Shown one piece after another: positions 1-9,869 of a DNA stretch of 64,000 bases. Under the pieces are notes generated by a model. That model did not search any database, was not told the DNA's origin, and saw only the letters and a program-made list of their open reading frames with translations. Source of the DNA: Pseudactinotalea suaedae (lineage in GTDB: Bacteria; Actinomycetota; Actinomycetes; Actinomycetales; Beutenbergiaceae); the NCBI RefSeq assembly GCF_009733815.1, contig NZ_WNXY01000006.1, positions 1-64,000 of the forward strand, given 5' to 3'. The first letter of the stretch is position 1; every line of letters begins with the position of its first letter. Position numbers and translations under genes: made by a program.

Positions 1-40
1 CCAGCCGAGCGCGTCGCTGCTCGCCCCCCCCGGGCAGCGC

Positions 41-57
41 GGGCCCGGCCGGGGCCC
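41..57 (+). terminator. possible hairpin upstream of livH
   Basis: GGGCCC, a 5-base loop and GGGCCC form a perfect 6-bp stem in the 90 bases before livH. There is no T-run. It may mark the end of an off-window binding-protein gene, or attenuate transcription into livHMGF. Nothing else is visible in bases 1-90 apart from the livH ribosome site (GAGGAG, 77-82). Confidence 0.25.
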
Positions 58-90
58 CCGACCACCCTTCATGCGCGAGGAGCTCCGCCG

Positions 91-1086
91 GTGCACTTCC
101 AGTACGTCTTCGACAACTTCGCGAGCCTGTTCATCGGCGGACTCGTGTTCGGCTCGGTGTACGCGCTCATCGCGCTCGGGTACACGATGGTCTACGGCGT
201 GCTGCAGCTCATCAACTTCGCGCACTCCGAGGTGTTCATGTTCGGCACCTTCGCGACCGTGTGGGCGCTGTGGCTCATCGGTGCGGACGCCACGACCATG
301 GGCGTCGCCCTCGTGCTGTCGATCGCGTTCGCGATGGTGGCCTCGATGATCACCTCCGGCGGCGTGGCGCTGCTGCTGGAGCGGGTGGCGTACCGCCCCC
401 TGCTCAAACGCGGCGCACCGAGACTGATCGCGCTGATCTCCGCCATCGGCGCCTCGTTCGTGCTGTCGGAGGCGATGGGTCTGCGCGGGGCCATCGCCTC
501 GGCACTGGGACTCAGCGACACGCTCGGCCGCTACGTGGCCCGCTCGCGCGAGAACCTCGGGATGCCGACCGACCGGACGACCACGGTCCAGTTCGAGCTC
601 TTCGGGTACGGGGTCACCAACGTCAACATCATCGTCGTCGTCTCTGCGGTGCTGATGATGGTCGCCGCCGACCAGTTCATCCGACGCACCCGCACCGGGC
701 GTGGCATCCGTGCCGTCGCGCAGGACCCGGAGACGGCCTCTCTCATGGGTGTCAACAGCACCCGGGTCATCCAGATCACGTTCTTGATCGGCGGCATGCT
801 CGCGGGTGCCGCCGCCACCCTGTACATGCTGCACATCGGTGCGACGCGGTACAACGCCGGCTTCCTCCTCGGCGTCAAGGCCTTCACCGCCGCCGTGCTG
901 GGCGGCATCGGCAACCTCCGCGGAGCGCTGGTCGGCGGGCTCGTGCTCGGCGTCGCCGAGGGGCTCGGCGCCGGGCTGTTCGGCAACGAGTGGCGCCACG
1001 TGGTGGCGTTCGTGCTGCTCATCCTCATCCTGCTGTTCCGGCCGACCGGCCTCCTCGGTGAGTCCCTCGGGAAGGCGCGCGCATGA
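91..1086 (+). CDS. livH: branched-chain amino acid ABC transporter permease LivH
   Basis: First of the two membrane permeases of a branched-chain amino acid (HAAT family) importer. The 331-residue protein is almost wholly hydrophobic. It opens with the family hallmark around residues 15-50 (ALGYTMVYGVLQLINFAH) and ends with the typical FRPTGLLGE motif. The GTG start at 91 has GAGGAG about 8 bases upstream. It overlaps livM by 4 bases (ATGA), so livHMGF is one transcript. The usual periplasmic-type binding protein LivK is not in the window and probably lies to the left. Substrate (leucine, isoleucine, valine or a related amide) cannot be told from the permease alone. Confidence 0.93.
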   Translation: MHFQYVFDNFASLFIGGLVFGSVYALIALGYTMVYGVLQLINFAHSEVFMFGTFATVWALWLIGADATTMGVALVLSIAFAMVASMITSGGVALLLERVAYRPLLKRGAPRLIALISAIGASFVLSEAMGLRGAIASALGLSDTLGRYVARSRENLGMPTDRTTTVQFELFGYGVTNVNIIVVVSAVLMMVAADQFIRRTRTGRGIRAVAQDPETASLMGVNSTRVIQITFLIGGMLAGAAATLYMLHIGATRYNAGFLLGVKAFTAAVLGGIGNLRGALVGGLVLGVAEGLGAGLFGNEWRHVVAFVLLILILLFRPTGLLGESLGKARA

Positions 1087-2336
1087 GCGAGACGACGACG
1101 ACCCGACCGGCCGCACGCATGTCGTGGGCCAGCTCGCTGCGGTCGAGCCTGGGCTCGCGGCTGCGCAGGACGCCGCGCTGGGCGCAGTTCCTCCTCATGG
1201 TGGCGCTGGCCCTGTTCTGCTACCTGCTGCCGCTGCTGGAGCCGCCGGTCATCTCCACGCCGGGAACCGACTTCGGCGCCGTGCTGTTCACGGTCTCGAT
1301 CTACGTGCTGGTGGCGGTCGGCCTCAACATCGTGGTCGGCTACGCCGGGCTGCTCGACCTCGGCTACGTCGGCTTCTACGCGATCGGCGCGTACACCGTG
1401 GGCGTGCTGACCTCGCACCACGCGACCTGGCCCTGGCTGCTGAGCCTGCCGGCGGCGCTGGTCGTCACGATGATCTCCGGTGTGCTGCTCGGGTGGCCGA
1501 CGCTGCGGGTGCGGGGCGACTACCTCGCGATCGTGACGCTGGGCTTCGGCGAGATCGTCCGCCTCACGCTCATCAACAGCGAGTGGCTCGGTGACGCGCG
1601 GGGCATCAGCTCGATCCCGGCGCCGCCGAGCCTGCCGTTGTTCGAGATCCCGCACCTGGACTGGAGCACGGGAGTGCCGCTGGTCGACTTCAGCGACACG
1701 ACGACGTTCATCGAGTTCGGCGTCACCGACCCGGTGCCGTTCTACTGGCTGGCGCTGACGCTGGTGATCCTCGTGCTGCTGGCCGACAAGCGGATCAAGA
1801 ACTCGCGCGTCGGCCGCTCGTGGGAGGCCACCCGTGAGGACGAGGACGCGGCCGAGCTGATGGGCGTGCCGACCTTCCGGTTCAAGCTGCTCGCGTTCGC
1901 GCTCGGTGCGTTCGTCGGCGGCATCGCGGGGTCGATGTTCGCCACGAGGCAGACGTTCATCAACCCCGAGTCCTTCACGTTGCTGATCTCGATCCTGTTC
2001 CTGTCCGCCGTCGTGCTGGGCGGGCAGGGCAACCGGTGGGGCGCCGTGATCGGCGCGATCGTCGTCGCGTACCTGCCCGAGCGGTTCCGCGGCTTCGAGC
2101 AGTGGCGGGTGCTGGTGTTCGGCATCGCCCTGATGCTGCTCGCGATCTACCGGCCGCAGGGTCTGCTGCCACCCCGGCGCACCGTGCGCGCCCAGCGGAT
2201 GGAAGAGGAGTCCCAGGCGTTGGAGGTGGGCGAGGCCGACCCTGACGCCGAGCTCGCCACCGCCGGCCCTGTGGCACGGAATCCGGTCGACGACGCGCCG
2301 GTGCCCCCGGACGAGGAGAGGAGCCCTCGTGGCTGA
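1083..2336 (+). CDS. livM: branched-chain amino acid ABC transporter permease LivM
   Basis: Second permease of the importer, 417 residues. Family motifs are visible: GLNIVVGYAGLLDLGYVGFYAIGAY near residues 80-105 (quoted here as the GLNIVVGYAG and LGYVGFYAIGAY parts), the cytoplasmic AAELMGVPTFRFK loop and a C-terminal YRPQGLLPP. A hydrophilic, acidic and Pro-rich tail of about 55 residues follows, longer than usual for LivM. The start codon sits inside the livH stop (ATGA), and the 3' end overlaps livG by 8 bases. Confidence 0.92.
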   Translation: MSETTTTRPAARMSWASSLRSSLGSRLRRTPRWAQFLLMVALALFCYLLPLLEPPVISTPGTDFGAVLFTVSIYVLVAVGLNIVVGYAGLLDLGYVGFYAIGAYTVGVLTSHHATWPWLLSLPAALVVTMISGVLLGWPTLRVRGDYLAIVTLGFGEIVRLTLINSEWLGDARGISSIPAPPSLPLFEIPHLDWSTGVPLVDFSDTTTFIEFGVTDPVPFYWLALTLVILVLLADKRIKNSRVGRSWEATREDEDAAELMGVPTFRFKLLAFALGAFVGGIAGSMFATRQTFINPESFTLLISILFLSAVVLGGQGNRWGAVIGAIVVAYLPERFRGFEQWRVLVFGIALMLLAIYRPQGLLPPRRTVRAQRMEEESQALEVGEADPDAELATAGPVARNPVDDAPVPPDEERSPRG

Positions 2337-3180
2337 GGTCATCCAGCAGCCGTCGATGAACCCGGCGTCCGCGCCCGAGCCGTTGCTCTCGATGAACGAC
2401 GTCACGCTGAGGTTCGGCGGCGTGACCGCTCTCGACGGCGTCAGCTTCCACATCGACCGGGGCGAGATCCTGGGGCTGATCGGTCCGAACGGTGCCGGCA
2501 AGACGACGGCGTTCAACGTCATGACCGGGATCTACCGCCCGACCTCGGGGTCGGTGACGTTCGACGGCGGTTCCACCGCGCGGCTCAAGCGGTACCAGAT
2601 CGCCAAGCGGGGGATCGCGCGCACCTTCCAGAACATCCGGCTGTTCAAGGCCATGACGGTGCTGGAGAACGTCATGGTCGGTGCGGACGCCCAGCACCGC
2701 ACCGGCCCGATCTCGGCGTTGCTCGGGCTGCCGCTGCACCGCCGTGAGGAGGCAGCGGGCCGGGAGATCGCGCACGACCTGCTGGACTTCGTGGGGGTGC
2801 GAGGGCGCGCCGACGAGCTCGCCGGCAACCTCTCCTACGGTGACCAGCGGCGCCTGGAGATCGCGCGTGCGATGGCGACGCAGCCGCAGCTGTTGTGCCT
2901 CGACGAACCTGCTGCCGGCTTCAACCCCTCGGAGAAGCAGGCGCTGATGGAGCTGATCCGCAGCATCCGCGACCGGGGACTGACCGTGCTGCTGATCGAG
3001 CACGACATGCGGCTGGTGATGGGCGCCGTCGACCGTGTCGTGGTGCTGGAGTTCGGACGCAAGATCGCCGACGGCACGCCCAGCCAGGTGCAGAACGACC
3101 CCGGCGTCATCGCGGCGTACCTCGGCGTCGACGACGACGAGATCGCGGACGAGGACGGTGAGGGTTCCGATGCTTCTTGA
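2329..3180 (+). CDS. livG: branched-chain amino acid ABC transporter ATPase LivG
   Basis: One of two ATPase subunits, 283 residues. Walker A is GPNGAGKTT, followed by a Q-loop region ARTFQNIRLF, signature LSYGDQRRLEIARA (the usual LivG variant of LSGGQ), Walker B LLCLDEPAAG and the H-loop LIEHDM. The family-specific inserts after Walker A (MTGIYRP) fit LivG rather than LivF. The GTG start overlaps the end of livM, and GAGGAGAGGAG upstream is the ribosome site. A short acidic tail (DDDEIADEDGEG) is atypical. Confidence 0.92.
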   Translation: MAEVIQQPSMNPASAPEPLLSMNDVTLRFGGVTALDGVSFHIDRGEILGLIGPNGAGKTTAFNVMTGIYRPTSGSVTFDGGSTARLKRYQIAKRGIARTFQNIRLFKAMTVLENVMVGADAQHRTGPISALLGLPLHRREEAAGREIAHDLLDFVGVRGRADELAGNLSYGDQRRLEIARAMATQPQLLCLDEPAAGFNPSEKQALMELIRSIRDRGLTVLLIEHDMRLVMGAVDRVVVLEFGRKIADGTPSQVQNDPGVIAAYLGVDDDEIADEDGEGSDAS

Positions 3181-3889
3181 GGTGCGCGACCTGTCGGTCA
3201 ACTACGGGCACATCGAGGCGATCCGTGACATCAGCTTCGACGTCCCCGAGGGGTCGGTCGTCACGCTGATCGGTGCCAACGGTGCCGGCAAGAGCACCAC
3301 GCTCAAGACCATCTCCGGGCTGCGGAAGGTGCGCACCGGGTCGATCGTCTACGACGGGCAGGACCTCGCCAAGGTCTCGGCCGACCGGCGCGTGCAGATG
3401 GGCATCAGCCAGGCGCCGGAGGGCCGCGGCATCTTCCCGGGGATGACGGTCCGCGAGAACCTCGAGATGGGCGCCTACGTGCGGCGCAACCGCAGCGCCG
3501 CGGCGCTGGCGCCCGACTTCGAGCGGGTGCTGACGCTGTTCCCGCGGTTGGCCGAGCGCATCAAGCAGCCGGCGGGCAACCTCTCCGGCGGCGAGCAGCA
3601 GATGGTCGCGATCGGCCGCGCGCTGATGGCGCAGCCGCGGCTGCTGCTGCTCGACGAGCCCTCGATGGGGCTGGCGCCGAAGCTGATCCAGCAGATCTTT
3701 CGGATCATCGAGGAGATCAACGCCCAGGGCACCACGGTGCTGCTCGTGGAGCAGAACGCGGCGCAGGCGCTGCGGCGGGCGCACCTGGCCTACCTGCTCG
3801 AGACGGGCGAGATCGTTCGCTCGGGTACGGGCTCGGAGCTGGCGGGTGACCCCGCCGTGCGCGCGGCGTACCTCGGCGGCGACGTCTGA
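3170..3889 (+). CDS. livF: branched-chain amino acid ABC transporter ATPase LivF
   Basis: Second ATPase subunit, 239 residues, last gene of livHMGF. Walker A GANGAGKST, signature LSGGEQQMVAIGRALM, Walker B LLLLDEPSMGLAP and H-loop LVEQN (Q in place of the common H, as is normal in LivF). The ATG at 3170 is chosen because translation from it begins MLLEVRDLSVNYG, the conserved LivF N-terminus. It overlaps livG by 11 bases and has GGTGAGGG upstream. The same frame is open further upstream but does not resemble the family there. Confidence 0.92.
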   Translation: MLLEVRDLSVNYGHIEAIRDISFDVPEGSVVTLIGANGAGKSTTLKTISGLRKVRTGSIVYDGQDLAKVSADRRVQMGISQAPEGRGIFPGMTVRENLEMGAYVRRNRSAAALAPDFERVLTLFPRLAERIKQPAGNLSGGEQQMVAIGRALMAQPRLLLLDEPSMGLAPKLIQQIFRIIEEINAQGTTVLLVEQNAAQALRRAHLAYLLETGEIVRSGTGSELAGDPAVRAAYLGGDV

Positions 3890-3960
3890 GGCTGCTCGCG
3901 ACGCGAGCGGCACGGGCAGTTGGCCCCCTCAAGCAGCGCGACAGTCGGCGCTGCGACCGC

Positions 3961-3966
3961 TAGCGT
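3961..3966 (+). promoter_or_regulatory. leaderless -10 element (prsW-like gene)
   Basis: TAGCGT ends 7 bases before the GTG at 3974. This spacing puts the expected transcription start at or next to the start codon, as in many genes in this window, and it supports that GTG over the TTG at 3920. Confidence 0.5.
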
Positions 3967-3973
3967 CCGTGCG

Positions 3974-5404
3974 GTGACGTACAACCAGCCGCCCCAGCAA
4001 CCGCAGCCGGGCGATCAGCGGGCACCGCAGCCAGGCGGCGCGCCGCTCGGCCACCCCCATCAGGACGCGCAGTACGGCTACACCCAGCAGCCCGACTACA
4101 CGCGCCAGCCGGGGTACGCACCGCAGCAGGGGTACGGGCAGCAGCAGGGTTACGGCCAGCAGCCCGGCTACGGCCAGCAGGTCTACGCGCAGCAGCAGCC
4201 CGTGTACGTGCAGGGCTACGGCTACCAGCCGGCCGCGGTGCACGTCCAGCCGCCGGTGTCGTCGATGGCGCCGCAGCCCGGCGCGATGCCGTGGGCTGCA
4301 CCGAGGCGCAGGCGCCCCGTCGTGCTCGAGATCGTGCTCGTGGTCCTCGGAGGGCTCGCGGCCTCCGCGTTCGTCGTCCTGATGGCCGTCGTCACCAGCG
4401 GTGCCGAGGTGATCGTGGCCGTGCTGCTGTCGCTGGTGCCGCTCGTGATGATCGGCATGGTCGTGCTGTGGATCGACCGCTGGGAGCCCGAGCCGCGGTT
4501 CCTCCTGATCGGCGCGCTCCTGTGGGGCGGCGGCGTCGCCGTCCTGATCGCGAGCCTGCTGAACTCGGTCGTGGGCCCGGCGGTGGGTGCGGTGCTGGCG
4601 CCGGGCATGGACCCCGACAGCGCCGCGGCCGTGTTCGGCGCCCCGATCGTCGAGGAGGCCGCCAAGGGCCTGGGGATCCTGCTGATCTTCCTGGTGCGCC
4701 GCAGGCAGTTCAACGGCCCGGTCGACGGCGTCGTGTACGCCGCCGTCGTGGCGCTCGGCTTCGCGGTGGTCGAGGACGTGCAGTACTTCGCGCTCAACTC
4801 CGAGGGTGTGGGCGCCATCTTCGTGATGCGGGCGCTGCTCAGCCCGTTCGGTCACCTGATCTACTCGCTCCCCATGGGGATCGCGCTCGGGTTCGCCTCC
4901 CGGCAGCGGTCGAAGGCGGCGTGGCTCTGGTTGTTCCCGATCGGCTACCTCGTGGGCGTCGGCCTGCACATGGGCTGGAACGGGAGCCTGACGGCGGCCA
5001 CCGGGCTCGGGGACATCGTCGCGATCTTCGTCTTCCTCAACTGGGTGCCGTTCGCCCTGCTCGCGGGCGTGGTCATCTGGCTGCGCCGCCGCGAGGCGGC
5101 CGTGATCTCCGCACGTCTGCGCGACTACGTCCCCAGCGGCTGGCTCACCGAGGAGGAGGTGCAGAGCCTGTCGTCGATGCGCGCCTCGCGTGCCGGGCGC
5201 ACGTGGGCGGCCCGGTTCGGTCCGAGCGCCAAGAAGGCGATGCGCAGCTACCAGCACGCCGCGGCACGGCTCGCCTACGCGCGGCAGGACCTGTACACCG
5301 GGCACGTGGGGAACCGTGCCCGGATCGACGAGGTCGAGCTGCTGCAGACGATGGCGCAGTCCCGTTCCGAGGTGATGGCACTCGCCCAGGGCGCCCGCCT
5401 GTGA
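3974..5404 (+). CDS. PrsW-family intramembrane metalloprotease with Q/Y/G/P-rich N-terminus
   Basis: A 476-residue membrane protein of the PrsW/CAAX-protease-like family (PF13367), which cleave membrane substrates such as anti-sigma factors. About residues 1-105 are a low-complexity Gln/Tyr/Gly/Pro region with repeated GYGQQ-type units. Then come about 8 hydrophobic segments with the family motifs: EEAAKG (Glu 227-228), a VVED motif, SPFGHLIYSLPMG and GLHMGWNG. These supply the Glu and His residues expected to bind the metal. A soluble C-terminal part of about 110 residues follows. GTG at 3974 is preferred because a TAGCGT -10 lies 7 bases upstream; TTG at 3920 would add 18 residues. No sigma or anti-sigma gene is adjacent, so the substrate is unknown. 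Confidence 0.82.
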   Translation: MTYNQPPQQPQPGDQRAPQPGGAPLGHPHQDAQYGYTQQPDYTRQPGYAPQQGYGQQQGYGQQPGYGQQVYAQQQPVYVQGYGYQPAAVHVQPPVSSMAPQPGAMPWAAPRRRRPVVLEIVLVVLGGLAASAFVVLMAVVTSGAEVIVAVLLSLVPLVMIGMVVLWIDRWEPEPRFLLIGALLWGGGVAVLIASLLNSVVGPAVGAVLAPGMDPDSAAAVFGAPIVEEAAKGLGILLIFLVRRRQFNGPVDGVVYAAVVALGFAVVEDVQYFALNSEGVGAIFVMRALLSPFGHLIYSLPMGIALGFASRQRSKAAWLWLFPIGYLVGVGLHMGWNGSLTAATGLGDIVAIFVFLNWVPFALLAGVVIWLRRREAAVISARLRDYVPSGWLTEEEVQSLSSMRASRAGRTWAARFGPSAKKAMRSYQHAAARLAYARQDLYTGHVGNRARIDEVELLQTMAQSRSEVMALAQGARL

Positions 5405-5436
5405 GGGCGCTCGACGGCGACCACGGAGCGACACGT

Positions 5437-5463
5437 TTAGCACTCGCCTTGACCGAGTGCTAA
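5437..5463 (+). promoter_or_regulatory. CIRCE operator (HrcA site) at groES
   Basis: A perfect 9-9-9 CIRCE element: TTAGCACTC, nine bases, GAGTGCTAA. It is the known binding site of the heat-shock repressor HrcA. It overlaps the groES promoter, so bound HrcA should block RNA polymerase. Confidence 0.96.
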
Positions 5464-5477
5464 CGCAAGCCTAGATT
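5449..5477 (+). promoter_or_regulatory. groES promoter
   Basis: The CIRCE spacer contains TTGACC (5449-5454). Exactly 17 bases later is TAGATT (5472-5477). This is a good housekeeping-sigma promoter with its -35 inside the operator, giving a leader of about 130 bases before groES. Confidence 0.8.
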
Positions 5478-5612
5478 GGGTCCGAAGGTTCCACTCGGAG
5501 CCTGTGACCGTGCCGAAGGCCGGTCGTCGACCCCCGCGACGGCGACGACCAGCAAGCTCCGGCACGGCCCCATGTCCTGATCAGTTGAGAATGCGAAAGG
5601 GGAGGTCCGTCA

Positions 5613-5909
5613 GTGTCGGTCTCCATCAAGCCGCTCGAGGACCGGATCGTCGTCAAGGCGAGCGAAGCCGAGCAGACCACGGCCTCTGGCCTCGTCATCC
5701 CGGACACCGCGAAGGAGAAGCCCCAGGAGGGCGAGGTCCTTGCGGTCGGTCCGGGTCGTGTCGACGACAACGGCAACCGTGTTCCGGTCGACGTCAGCGT
5801 CGGCGACAAGGTCATCTACAGCAAGTACGGCGGCACCGAGGTCAAGTACGGGGGCGAGGACCTTCTGATCCTCTCCGCGCGCGACGTCCTCGCCGTCGTC
5901 GAGAAGTGA
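5613..5909 (+). CDS. groES: co-chaperonin GroES
   Basis: Ten-kDa co-chaperonin that caps GroEL, 98 residues, full length. The sequence starts [15 protein letters not shown] and has the mobile-loop region [21 protein letters not shown] and the C-terminal [18 protein letters not shown], all standard for the family. The GTG start has a strong GGGGAGG about 7 bases upstream. It is controlled by the CIRCE site. No groEL follows: a terminator-like hairpin and then guaB come next. The partner chaperonin must therefore be encoded elsewhere. Confidence 0.97.
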   Translation: MSVSIKPLEDRIVVKASEAEQTTASGLVIPDTAKEKPQEGEVLAVGPGRVDDNGNRVPVDVSVGDKVIYSKYGGTEVKYGGEDLLILSARDVLAVVEK

Positions 5910-5940
5910 GCTGACGCCACCCGCGTCGAGCTCAGGCGTC

Positions 5941-5970
5941 GGCCCCGACACCCTCGTGGTGCTCGGGGCC
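5941..5970 (+). terminator. terminator after groES
   Basis: GGCCCCGACACC, a CTCGT loop and GGTGCTCGGGGCC form a 12-bp stem with one bulged base, followed by TTCC. It separates groES from guaB. Confidence 0.75.
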
Positions 5971-6024
5971 TTCCGCTGTCCGGGCACGGCCCGGCTCCGC
6001 CCGGGTGAGCGAACTCACGGGTGA

Positions 6025-7587
<1,563 letters not shown>

Positions 7588-7592
7588 GGTCC

Positions 7593-7610
7593 TCGGGCCG
7601 GCCGGCCCGA
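7593..7610 (+). terminator. hairpin between guaB and guaB3
   Basis: TCGGGCCGGCCGGCCCGA is an 18-base perfect palindrome just after the guaB stop and just before the guaB3 -10. It could end or weaken guaB transcription. Confidence 0.4.
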
Positions 7611-7620
7611 CGGCGGCCGG

Positions 7621-7626
7621 TAGCCT
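7621..7626 (+). promoter_or_regulatory. guaB3 leaderless -10
   Basis: TAGCCT ends 6 bases before the GTG start of guaB3, with no ribosome binding site between. Confidence 0.5.
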
Positions 7627-7632
7627 GGGCCG

Positions 7633-8757
7633 GTGACCTACGAGATCGAGATCGGCCGTGGCAAGCGCGGCCGCCGCGCGTACTCCTTCGACGACATCGC
7701 GGTCGTCCCGTCGCGGCGAACCCGCGATCCTGAGGACGTCTCCGTCAGCTGGCAGATCGACGCCTACCACGTCGACCTGCCCGTGCTCGCGGCTCCGATG
7801 GACTCCGTGATGAGCCCGGAGACGGCGATCCGGCTCGGCCAGCTCGGTGGCATCGGCGTGCTCGACCTCGAGGGTCTGTGGACGCGGTACTCCGACCCGG
7901 AGCCGGTGCTGGCGGAGATCGCCGAGCTGCCCGCAGACCGAGCGACCGCCCGGATGCAGGAGCTGTACTCGGCGCCGATCATCCCCGAGCTGATCACCGA
8001 GCGGCTCGGCCAGATCCGCAAGGCGGGTGTCACGGTCGCGGGCGCCTTGTCGCCGCAGCGCACGCAGGACCACTGGCGCACCGTGGTCAGTGCGGGCGTG
8101 GACCTGTTCGTCATCCGCGGCACCACGGTCTCCGCCGAGCACGTGTCCTCCAACGCCGAGCCGCTCAACCTCAAGCGGTTCATCTACGAGCTCGACGTCC
8201 CGGTCATCGTCGGCGGCGCGTCCACCTACACCGCGGCGCTGCACCTGATGCGGACCGGAGCCGCGGGCGTGCTCGTCGGGTTCGGCGGGGGAGCGGCCCA
8301 CACGACCCGCACGACGCTGGGCATCCACGCGCCGATGGCCTCCGCCGTCGCCGATGTCGCGGCGGCACGCCGCGACTACCTCGACGAGTCCGGCGGTCGC
8401 TACGTCCACATCATCGCCGACGGCGGCGTGGGTCGTTCCGGCGATCTTGTCAAGGCGGTCGCCTGCGGCGCCGACGCCGTGATGCTCGGTGCCGCGCTCG
8501 CCCGCGCGAGCGAGGCGCCCGGGCGCGGATGGCACTGGGGCCCGGAGGCGCACCACCCGCACCTGCCGCGCGGCGAGCGCGTCAAGGTCGGCACGGTCGG
8601 CACGCTCGAGCAGATCCTGGTCGGTCCCGGCAGCCAGGCCGACGGCACCGTGAACCTCATCGGGGCGCTGCGCCGCGCGATGGCGACCACCGGCTACTCC
8701 GACGTCAAGGAGTTCCAGCGCGTCGAGGTCGTCGTCTCGCCGTACCACCCGGCCTGA
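7633..8757 (+). CDS. guaB3: GuaB3-family IMP dehydrogenase-related protein
   Basis: A 374-residue IMPDH/GMP-reductase-fold protein without CBS domains, of the GuaB3 group that accompanies guaB in actinobacteria. The phosphate-binding loop is [10 protein letters not shown] and the C-terminus is the family's [19 protein letters not shown]. The loop matching the IMPDH catalytic GSxCTTR reads GGGAAHTTR, so the nucleophilic Cys is His. Without that Cys normal IMPDH chemistry is doubtful. Cyanobacterial GuaB3 with Cys has been reported as an IMPDH, but the role of the actinobacterial form is not settled. Start GTG at 7633 follows the TAGCCT box. The oxidoreductase gene begins 5 bases after the stop. 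Confidence 0.9.
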   Translation: MTYEIEIGRGKRGRRAYSFDDIAVVPSRRTRDPEDVSVSWQIDAYHVDLPVLAAPMDSVMSPETAIRLGQLGGIGVLDLEGLWTRYSDPEPVLAEIAELPADRATARMQELYSAPIIPELITERLGQIRKAGVTVAGALSPQRTQDHWRTVVSAGVDLFVIRGTTVSAEHVSSNAEPLNLKRFIYELDVPVIVGGASTYTAALHLMRTGAAGVLVGFGGGAAHTTRTTLGIHAPMASAVADVAAARRDYLDESGGRYVHIIADGGVGRSGDLVKAVACGADAVMLGAALARASEAPGRGWHWGPEAHHPHLPRGERVKVGTVGTLEQILVGPGSQADGTVNLIGALRRAMATTGYSDVKEFQRVEVVVSPYHPA

Positions 8758-8762
8758 CCTCG

Positions 8763-9737
8763 GTGCGCGGGCCCGGGGTCCGATGGGGCGTGATCGGGAC
8801 AGGCGACGTGGTCGAGCGCAAGAGCGGACCGGCGCTGCAGTCCGTGCCGGGCTCGAGCATCTCCGCCGTGATGCGCCGCGACGGCGATCTCGCCGCTGAC
8901 TTCGCCCGCCGCCACGGGGTTCCGCGCTGGTACGACGACGCCCAGGCGCTCGTCGAGGACGAGACCGTCGACGCCGTCTACGTGGCCACCCCGCCCGGCA
9001 GTCACGCCGAGCACACGATCCGTGCGGCTGCGGCGGGCAAGCCCGTGTACGTCGAGAAGCCGATGGCACGGTCGGCGGCCGAGTGCGAGGCGATGATCGA
9101 CGCCTGCGAGCCTTCCGGCGTCGGGCTGTTCGTGGCGTACTACCGCCGGGCGCTGCCCCGTTTCGTCGCCGCCGAAAGGGCGATCCGCGAGGGTCGCCTC
9201 GGTGCGATCGAGTCCGTGCGCGTCACCTTGCTGCGGGGTGCAGGAGGCGGCGGCTGGCGTATGGACCCGACGGCCTCGGGCGGTGGGCTGTTTGTCGACC
9301 TCGCCTCCCACACGCTCGACTGGCTCGACCTGGCCCTCGGTCCGGTCGCCGACGTCGAGGCCGAGGTCGACGGCGGACCGGCCGAGTCGGTCGTGAGGGC
9401 GTCGTTCTCGTTCGCCTCAGGCGTGACCGGGTCCGGGCGCTGGGACTTCGCCGCCATGCACGAGCAGGACGAGATCGAGATCGTCGGAGCCGAGGGCACG
9501 CTGCGGATGTCCAGCTTCGGGTCCGAGCCGGCCGTGCTGACGACCGCCGGCGGCACCGTCGAGCTGCCTGCTGACGAGCCGCCCGTGGTGCAGCAGCCGT
9601 TGATCGAGAACGTCATGGACTCGCTGCTGCGTGGCGCCGCGCCGTTGAGCACCGGCGCGACGGCGCTCCGCACCACCAGGGTGATCGACGACGTCCTCGC
9701 AGCGCACCGCGAGCGGCACGGGATCGCCTTCGGCTGA
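8763..9737 (+). CDS. Gfo/Idh/MocA-family NAD(P)-dependent oxidoreductase
   Basis: 324 residues. The N-terminal Rossmann domain starts VRWGVIGTGDVV (GxGxxV). The conserved EKP motif (YVEKPMARSAAEC, about residue 98) provides the catalytic Lys, and the C-terminal alpha/beta domain forms the substrate pocket. The family mostly oxidises or reduces sugars and inositols; the actual substrate is unknown. GTG at 8763 is only 5 bases after guaB3 and gives a normal-length protein, so the two are probably co-transcribed although no functional link is obvious. Confidence 0.87.
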   Translation: MRGPGVRWGVIGTGDVVERKSGPALQSVPGSSISAVMRRDGDLAADFARRHGVPRWYDDAQALVEDETVDAVYVATPPGSHAEHTIRAAAAGKPVYVEKPMARSAAECEAMIDACEPSGVGLFVAYYRRALPRFVAAERAIREGRLGAIESVRVTLLRGAGGGGWRMDPTASGGGLFVDLASHTLDWLDLALGPVADVEAEVDGGPAESVVRASFSFASGVTGSGRWDFAAMHEQDEIEIVGAEGTLRMSSFGSEPAVLTTAGGTVELPADEPPVVQQPLIENVMDSLLRGAAPLSTGATALRTTRVIDDVLAAHRERHGIAFG

Positions 9738-9747
9738 GCTGGTCACG

Positions 9748-9796
9748 ACGTCCCACGGCCTGCCCACCAGGCCCGGGCGCTTCGCCGTCGGGACGT
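9748..9796 (+). terminator. terminator-like inverted repeat
   Basis: ACGTCCCACGGC pairs with GCCGTCGGGACGT (one bulge), enclosing a second hairpin GGCCTG-N5-CAGGCC (9757-9773). It lies 11 bases after the oxidoreductase stop. Confidence 0.5.
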
Positions 9797-9869
9797 GTGA
9801 GGCCGGCGTCGATGTCGTACCCCATCCGTAGTGTCGGGACCAGACGCACCGGATGGAGAGGACGGATCG

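Noticed and set aside
3920-3973. TTG start extending the PrsW-like protein by 18 residues
   Set aside because: The TAGCGT -10 element would lie inside the coding region, and no ribosome site precedes the TTG; GTG at 3974 fits the leaderless pattern.
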